Shown here: positions 59,988 to 64,000 of the stretch, piece after piece | Layout of the letters: every line of letters starts with the position of its first letter | How positions within the stretch are numbered: the stretch's first letter is position 1 | Assembly (NCBI RefSeq): GCF_019429535.1 | Contig: NZ_JAHXZM010000005.1 | Location: 233,081-297,080 of the forward strand | Direction of reading: 5' to 3' | DNA length: 64,000 nucleotides | Source of the DNA: Sphingomonas citricola | GTDB taxonomy: Bacteria > Pseudomonadota > Alphaproteobacteria > Sphingomonadales > Sphingomonadaceae | Notes under the pieces: model-generated | Told to the model about the DNA's origin: nothing | Databases searched by the model: none | What the model saw: only the letters and a program-made list of their open reading frames with translations | Position numbers and translations under genes: made by a program

Positions 59988-60743
59988 TCACGCATTGACG
60001 GGGGCAGGCGCGCCGACCGCGGGCAGCCAGTCGGTCGCGATCGCGCCGTGGCGATCGCGGAAGTCCACCAGCTCTGCCAGACGGTCGATGTCGGTGATGC
60101 GGATGACGCGGCCGTCGCGCTCGACCAGCCCTGTTGCCTCCAGCGCCTTCAGCGATCGGTTGACGTGCGTCTTGGTCAACCCGACCGCGTCGCCGATGTC
60201 CTTCTGCGTCAGCGGCAGCTCGAACGAGCTTCCCCTCAGATCGTCGACCACGCGCAGCCGCGACCTGACGTCGAGCAGCAGCGTGGCGATGCGCGTGAAC
60301 CCGTCGTTCTTGCTGACGGAGGTCAGCCGGTCGCCGAGCGACACCTGCTCCGACGCCGAGATCGCGAACATCAGCGCACCCAGCCGTGGGTGCCGGCGAA
60401 ACAGGTCGCCGAACATTTCCTTGGGGATCTCGAACAGCGTCGTGTCGCTCACCGCCTGCAGCGTCGCGGCGCTGTGGTGCCACGCGATCGACAGCGTCGT
60501 CGTGATGTCGCCGATGAAGTAGAACCGCAAGATCTGCCGGTCGCCGTCGCGCAACGTCACCGAACTGTGCAGCCACCCGCTGCCGACGATGTACAGGCAC
60601 TCGACCGGCGCGCCTTCGCGCACGACGACATCGCCCGCGGCATAGGATTTCTCGCGCCGTTCGAGCCAGCGCAGCGCCTCGCGCTCGGCAAAGGTCAAAT
60701 CAAGATGATGCGCGAGGCGCGCCTCCAATGGGCTGACGGTCAT
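59988..60743 (-). CDS. Crp/Fnr-family transcription regulator
   Basis: 251 residues. Cyclic-nucleotide-binding fold (REKSYAAGDVVVREGAPVEC, DGDRQILRFYFIGDITTT) and a C-terminal winged helix (LTQKDIGDAVGLTKTHVNRS, LKALEATGLVERDGRVIRIT). No Cys cluster for an Fnr iron-sulfur centre is visible and the cAMP-binding Arg motif is not conserved, so the signal is unknown. It is directly upstream of the inositol operon on the same strand. Confidence 0.88.
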   Translation of the reverse strand: MTVSPLEARLAHHLDLTFAEREALRWLERREKSYAAGDVVVREGAPVECLYIVGSGWLHSSVTLRDGDRQILRFYFIGDITTTLSIAWHHSAATLQAVSDTTLFEIPKEMFGDLFRRHPRLGALMFAISASEQVSLGDRLTSVSKNDGFTRIATLLLDVRSRLRVVDDLRGSSFELPLTQKDIGDAVGLTKTHVNRSLKALEATGLVERDGRVIRITDIDRLAELVDFRDRHGAIATDWLPAVGAPAPVNA

Positions 60744-60889
60744 GGTCGCCGAACGTATGACGCGGGGCCGATTTCCATCAAGCGGTGCAGAGTCTCGTTC
60801 AGCGCACGGGACTGATCCACTTTAATCCGCCCGCCGCGGACATTTCTGAACATTGCCGAGTTTGACCGCCACCTGCACGCGAGGCGACG

Positions 60890-62077
60890 GTGATGCGCGA
60901 TCGAGAACGACCTGCCCAGACACCGACAACGCCACCGACGCCGCCGCCGGGTGACCGAGCACCGCGCGCGATTTCCTGGGTCCATGTCGGTGACCTCCAT
61001 CTCGAGGATGCGGACGGCTGGCGCAGCCGCGACGACCTGTGCGCGATCGTCGACCAGATCGAGCAGCGACTGGCCGGTGCGATCGATTTCCTCTTCCTGC
61101 CCGGCGACAATGCCAATCACGGCACCCCGGACCAGTATGATGCGATGACGCGGGCGCTCGCCCCATTGTCGATGCCGTGGTTCGCCGTTCCGGGCGACCA
61201 TGATTTCGAACCCGGCGATCTGTCCGCCTACGACGCCGCGATCGCGCCCGAGCACCGCCCCGAGTGCGTGGTCGTCGCCGGACACCGCTGCATCTTCCTC
61301 GATATCGTCTCGGCTGGGGCGGGCGGACCCGATTTCCGCCTGACGATGCACGACCGCAACCGCATCGCGGAGGAACTCGCGTGCGCGGCGGCGGAGGCGC
61401 AGACCCCGCTCGTCTTCATGCACGCCTATCCCGGCGACCTCGCCGCCGACGGCGACGCGGTGGCGCGGGCGTTCATAGACGGGGGAGTCGCCTTCGTCGA
61501 CACCGGGCACACGCATTACAACGAACTGCTTAACGACGGCCGCGTCGTCTACGGCGCGACGCGTTCGACCGGACAGATCGAGGAGGACGACGGGCGCGTC
61601 GGGTTCGCGATCGTCTCGGTGTACGACGGCGTGCCGAGCTGGCGCTTCCGCCGGCTCGACGCGCCGTGGCCGCGTGTTCAGATCGTCGCGCCGTGCGACC
61701 GCCGCCTCGTCACGCGCCCCGCCGACCCCGCGCAGGTGCCGCGTCCCGGCCGGGTCACGATCGTTGCGCGCGTCGACGGCGCCGACGCCGACGCGTGCGT
61801 CACGCTCGACCACGCGGGCAACAGCTGCGCGATGACGCGGGACCACGACGGCTGGTGGCGCGGCGATCTGTCGCTGGCGGCGGGGCTGCACGCGGTGACG
61901 GTCACCTGTGCCCAGTCGCGCGATACGATCGACATTCTGGTGCGCGGCGCTGACTCGATCCCGAAGCGCGGGCTGCCGGTCGCGCCCGGTCAGGCGTGCC
62001 ACGCCATCGGCGCGTGGCCGGCTGCGTGTATCGACGGCGCGCAACTGGGCCCCAACCGGAACGGCCAGAAATGGTGA
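60890..62077 (+). CDS. Calcineurin-type metallophosphoesterase
   Basis: 395 residues. Metal-site motifs: VHVGDLHL, LPGDNANH, VPGDHDFE, FMHAYPGD and DTGHTHYN. After the catalytic domain (to about 245) a beta-rich C-terminal domain follows. It is related to CpdA/Icc-like phosphodiesterases. No signal peptide is seen. The stop lies inside the next gene's start (7-base overlap), so it is coupled to a transporter gene. It diverges from the Crp/Fnr gene across 146 bases. Confidence 0.83.
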   Translation: MMRDRERPAQTPTTPPTPPPGDRAPRAISWVHVGDLHLEDADGWRSRDDLCAIVDQIEQRLAGAIDFLFLPGDNANHGTPDQYDAMTRALAPLSMPWFAVPGDHDFEPGDLSAYDAAIAPEHRPECVVVAGHRCIFLDIVSAGAGGPDFRLTMHDRNRIAEELACAAAEAQTPLVFMHAYPGDLAADGDAVARAFIDGGVAFVDTGHTHYNELLNDGRVVYGATRSTGQIEEDDGRVGFAIVSVYDGVPSWRFRRLDAPWPRVQIVAPCDRRLVTRPADPAQVPRPGRVTIVARVDGADADACVTLDHAGNSCAMTRDHDGWWRGDLSLAAGLHAVTVTCAQSRDTIDILVRGADSIPKRGLPVAPGQACHAIGAWPAACIDGAQLGPNRNGQKW

Positions 62078-63324
62078 GCGTCGCGACGGGCGCGAGTTGG
62101 GCGATTGCGGCGGCGTCGACCGCGGCGGTGATCACGCGCCCGCTGCGCTGGCCCGAATGGATCTGGGCGGTCGCGGGCGCGGCGCTGCTCGTCGTCCTCG
62201 GGCTGATGCCGCTGGGCGAGGCCGGCGGCGCGGTCGAAAAGGGGCTCGACGTCTACCTGTTCCTGACCGGGATGATGCTGCTGAGCGAGACCGCACGCGA
62301 ACACGGCGCGTTCGACTGGATCGCCGCCACCGCGGTCAACGCGGCGCACGGATCGCGCCCGAAATTGTTTCTGCTCGTCTACGCGACGGGCGTGGTCGTT
62401 ACGACCTTCATGTCGAACGACGCGACCGCGGTGGTGCTGACCCCCGCGGTCTTCGCCGCGGCAAAGAAGGCTAAGGCCGATCCGCTGCCGCTGCTGTTCG
62501 CCTGCGCGCTGATCGCCAATGCGGCGAGCTTCGTGCTACCGATCTCCAACCCCGCCAATCTCGTTCTCTACGGCGGGCAGATGCCGCCCCTGGGCGCGTG
62601 GCTGCGCTCGTTCGCGCTTCCCTCGATCGCCTCGATCGCGGTGACGTTCGTCGTGCTGCGCTGGCTCGAGCGGCAGCGGATCGAGGGCGGGTGCGCGCGC
62701 GACGTCGCGCGCGACGCGCTGACGATGCCGGGCAAGCTCGCGATCCTCGGCATCGTCGTGACGGCGGCGCTGCTGCTCGTCGTGTCCGCACTCGACCGCG
62801 AGCTCGGTATGCCGACCGCGATCGCGGGGATCGCGACCGCGCTCGTCGTGTCCGCCGCCGCCAAGGCGTCGCCGCTGCGCCTCGCGCGGCAGGTGTCGTG
62901 GGGCGTGCTGCCGCTGGTCGCGGGATTGTTCGTGCTGGTCGAGGCGCTCGACCGCACCGGGGTGATCGCGCAGGTGGCCGCGTGGCTGCGCGCCGCGTCC
63001 GCCGACCCGGTTCGCGCCGCCGCCGCATCGGGCACGATCCTCGCCTTTGTCAGCAACCTGATGAACAACCTGCCCGCCGGGCTCGTTGCCGCGACCGCGA
63101 TTCAGCAGGCGCACCCGCCGCAGATCGTCACCGACGCGCTGCTGATCGGTGTCGATCTCGGCCCCAATCTGTCGGTCACCGGCTCGCTCGCGACGATCCT
63201 GTGGCTCCAGGTGATCCGGCGTGAGGGCGAGGACGTGAGCTTCACCGCATTCCTGAAGATCGGCGCGGTGGCGATGCCGCTCGCGCTTCTCGCTGCGCTC
63301 GGGGCGCGGCTGCTGCTCGGTTGA
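62071..63324 (+). CDS. ArsB/NhaD-type ion transporter
   Basis: 417 residues with about eleven membrane segments. VVTTFMSNDATAVVLTPAVF and LIANAASFVLPISNPANLVL are the paired motifs of the ArsB/CitM/NhaD ion-transporter superfamily, repeated in the second half as FVSNLMNNLPAGLVAATAIQ and LGPNLSVTGSLATILWL. No other ars gene is near, so arsenite specificity is not supported. Starts within the phosphoesterase gene end. Confidence 0.83.
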   Translation: MVSVATGASWAIAAASTAAVITRPLRWPEWIWAVAGAALLVVLGLMPLGEAGGAVEKGLDVYLFLTGMMLLSETAREHGAFDWIAATAVNAAHGSRPKLFLLVYATGVVVTTFMSNDATAVVLTPAVFAAAKKAKADPLPLLFACALIANAASFVLPISNPANLVLYGGQMPPLGAWLRSFALPSIASIAVTFVVLRWLERQRIEGGCARDVARDALTMPGKLAILGIVVTAALLLVVSALDRELGMPTAIAGIATALVVSAAAKASPLRLARQVSWGVLPLVAGLFVLVEALDRTGVIAQVAAWLRAASADPVRAAAASGTILAFVSNLMNNLPAGLVAATAIQQAHPPQIVTDALLIGVDLGPNLSVTGSLATILWLQVIRREGEDVSFTAFLKIGAVAMPLALLAALGARLLLG

Positions 63325-63335
63325 GGACGATCACG

Positions 63336-63782
63336 ATGAACGCTGCCTGGGCCTTTCCCTTCATCTTCGTCGCCGGCATGTTGCAGGCAGCGGGCGCGGC
63401 GATGGGGGGCGAACTCAACAAGTCGCTCGGCAACCCGTGGCTCGCAACCTCGGTGTCGTTCATGCTGGTGCTGTTCGTCACCGCTGCGCTGTTCGCGTGC
63501 ATGCCGCGTCCGCTGCCGAGCGTCGGCGATTTGGCGGCGATGCCGTGGTGGGCCCCGCTCGGCGGGATCGTCGGCGCGGTCGCGGTGTTCGCGGGTTTCA
63601 CCTTTATCCAGAAACTGGGCGCGGGCCCGGTCAACGGCGTGACGATCACCGCCAACATCCTCGCCAGCCTCGCGATCGATCATTTCGGGCTGCTGCGGAT
63701 GGAGCAGCATTCGATGAACCCGATGCGCTTCCTCGGCGCGGCGCTGATGGTCGGCGGCGTGACGCTGATCTCGAAATTCTGA
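63336..63782 (+). CDS. Small DMT-superfamily membrane protein (YdcZ/DUF606-like)
   Basis: 148 residues from the ATG nine bases after GAGG; a TTG at 63321 overlapping the previous stop is less likely. Five hydrophobic segments: FPFIFVAGMLQAAGAAMGGE, WWAPLGGIVGAVAVFAGFTF, NPMRFLGAALMVGGVTLISK. The length and pattern fit the DUF606/YdcZ group. Function unknown; probably co-transcribed with the ion transporter. Confidence 0.75.
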   Translation: MNAAWAFPFIFVAGMLQAAGAAMGGELNKSLGNPWLATSVSFMLVLFVTAALFACMPRPLPSVGDLAAMPWWAPLGGIVGAVAVFAGFTFIQKLGAGPVNGVTITANILASLAIDHFGLLRMEQHSMNPMRFLGAALMVGGVTLISKF

Positions 63783-63808
63783 ACGCCCTCGAATGAACGG
63801 ACACGATC

Positions 63809-64000
63809 ATGGCGACGACGACGGCATCGATCACCGCGGGCGGTTCGACACCGCAGCGCTCTAGCCCGGGCAGGACGCTCGACGCGCTCAACTTCTTCCT
63901 CGCCGACGTGCGCGACGGGCTGGGGCCGTATCTGGCGATCTATCTCGTCGCGGTGCGCGGGCCCCCGCCCGGCAGGACAACGCCCCCCGTCCCCAAGGAG
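63809..64000 (+). CDS. MFS transporter, 5' part
   Basis: The frame opens after a Ser/Thr-rich tail with LNFFLADVRDGLGPYLAIYL, a first helix typical of a proteobacterial MFS group. From about residue 50 the reading becomes PPPGRTTPPVPKE, which does not look like a transporter loop. The last 45 bases may contain sequencing errors near the contig end or another junction. Confidence 0.65.
   Translation, partial: MATTTASITAGGSTPQRSSPGRTLDALNFFLADVRDGLGPYLAIYLVAVRGPPPGRTTPPVPKE

Noticed and set aside
60740..62044. 434-codon frame opposite the metallophosphoesterase
   Set aside because: The plus-strand product has all metal motifs; the minus product is an Arg-rich shadow.
62071..63324. Arsenic resistance operon
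   Set aside because: The transporter superfamily includes ArsB, but no arsR, arsC or arsH gene is near and the neighbours are a phosphoesterase and a DUF606 protein.

Overview
The window is GC-rich, densely coded alphaproteobacterial DNA. The TonB-dependent receptor, the style of the catabolic genes and the families of small proteins point to Sphingomonadales (Sphingomonas or a close relative); this is inference from gene content, since no rRNA or intact tRNA is present. Much of the window is accessory DNA, a mosaic of islands, insertion sequences and gene remnants.

Layout. 1-5235: a defence-like block on the minus strand, with the 5' part of a Vsr endonuclease, a receiver-domain protein and a 978-residue protein that has two GHKL ATPase modules. 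5742-13448: an integrative element with an XRE regulator, small genes, a protein with two LysR-like winged helices, a RepA-type ATPase, an 8-bp periodic inverted repeat and a tyrosine integrase. 13551-24775: a catabolic regulon (TetR, SDR, acyl-CoA ligase, BVMO-like flavoprotein, esterase, thiolase, DUF35, two MaoC-type proteins, TonB receptor), apparently tied together by a shared 18-bp palindrome. 25085-32841: an island bounded by two 224-bp direct repeats that both end in the 3' half of a tRNA-Thr(CGT). It carries an nhaA remnant, DUF389, DUF2254, an APC-like permease, YihY and a beta-lactamase-like protein. To its right are a truncated large serine recombinase and an IS5-family element. 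34565-41085: a BAAT-type hydrolase, a LytTR regulator, a cluster of very small genes and a truncated subtilase.

41625-47287 holds the module I find most unusual. An ACP-like protein, an XRE regulator, an ImmA/IrrE protease and a papain-like peptidase form one coupled operon. It diverges from a 998-residue protein with a RelA/SpoT-type domain and a long helical C-terminus, and both -10 boxes lie inside one perfect palindrome. Next come remnants of an integrase and an IS3 element (47760-48987).

50565-59843 is a nine-gene, mostly translationally coupled operon: inositol phosphate synthase, HD protein, methyltransferase, Gfo/Idh dehydrogenase, metallo-hydrolase, YcaO, IolE/IolI-like isomerase, GT4 glycosyltransferase and PIG-L deacetylase. 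It looks like a biosynthetic cluster for an inositol-derived, possibly mycothiol-like, metabolite. A Crp/Fnr regulator, a metallophosphoesterase, an ArsB/NhaD-type transporter, a small DMT protein and the start of an MFS transporter complete the window.
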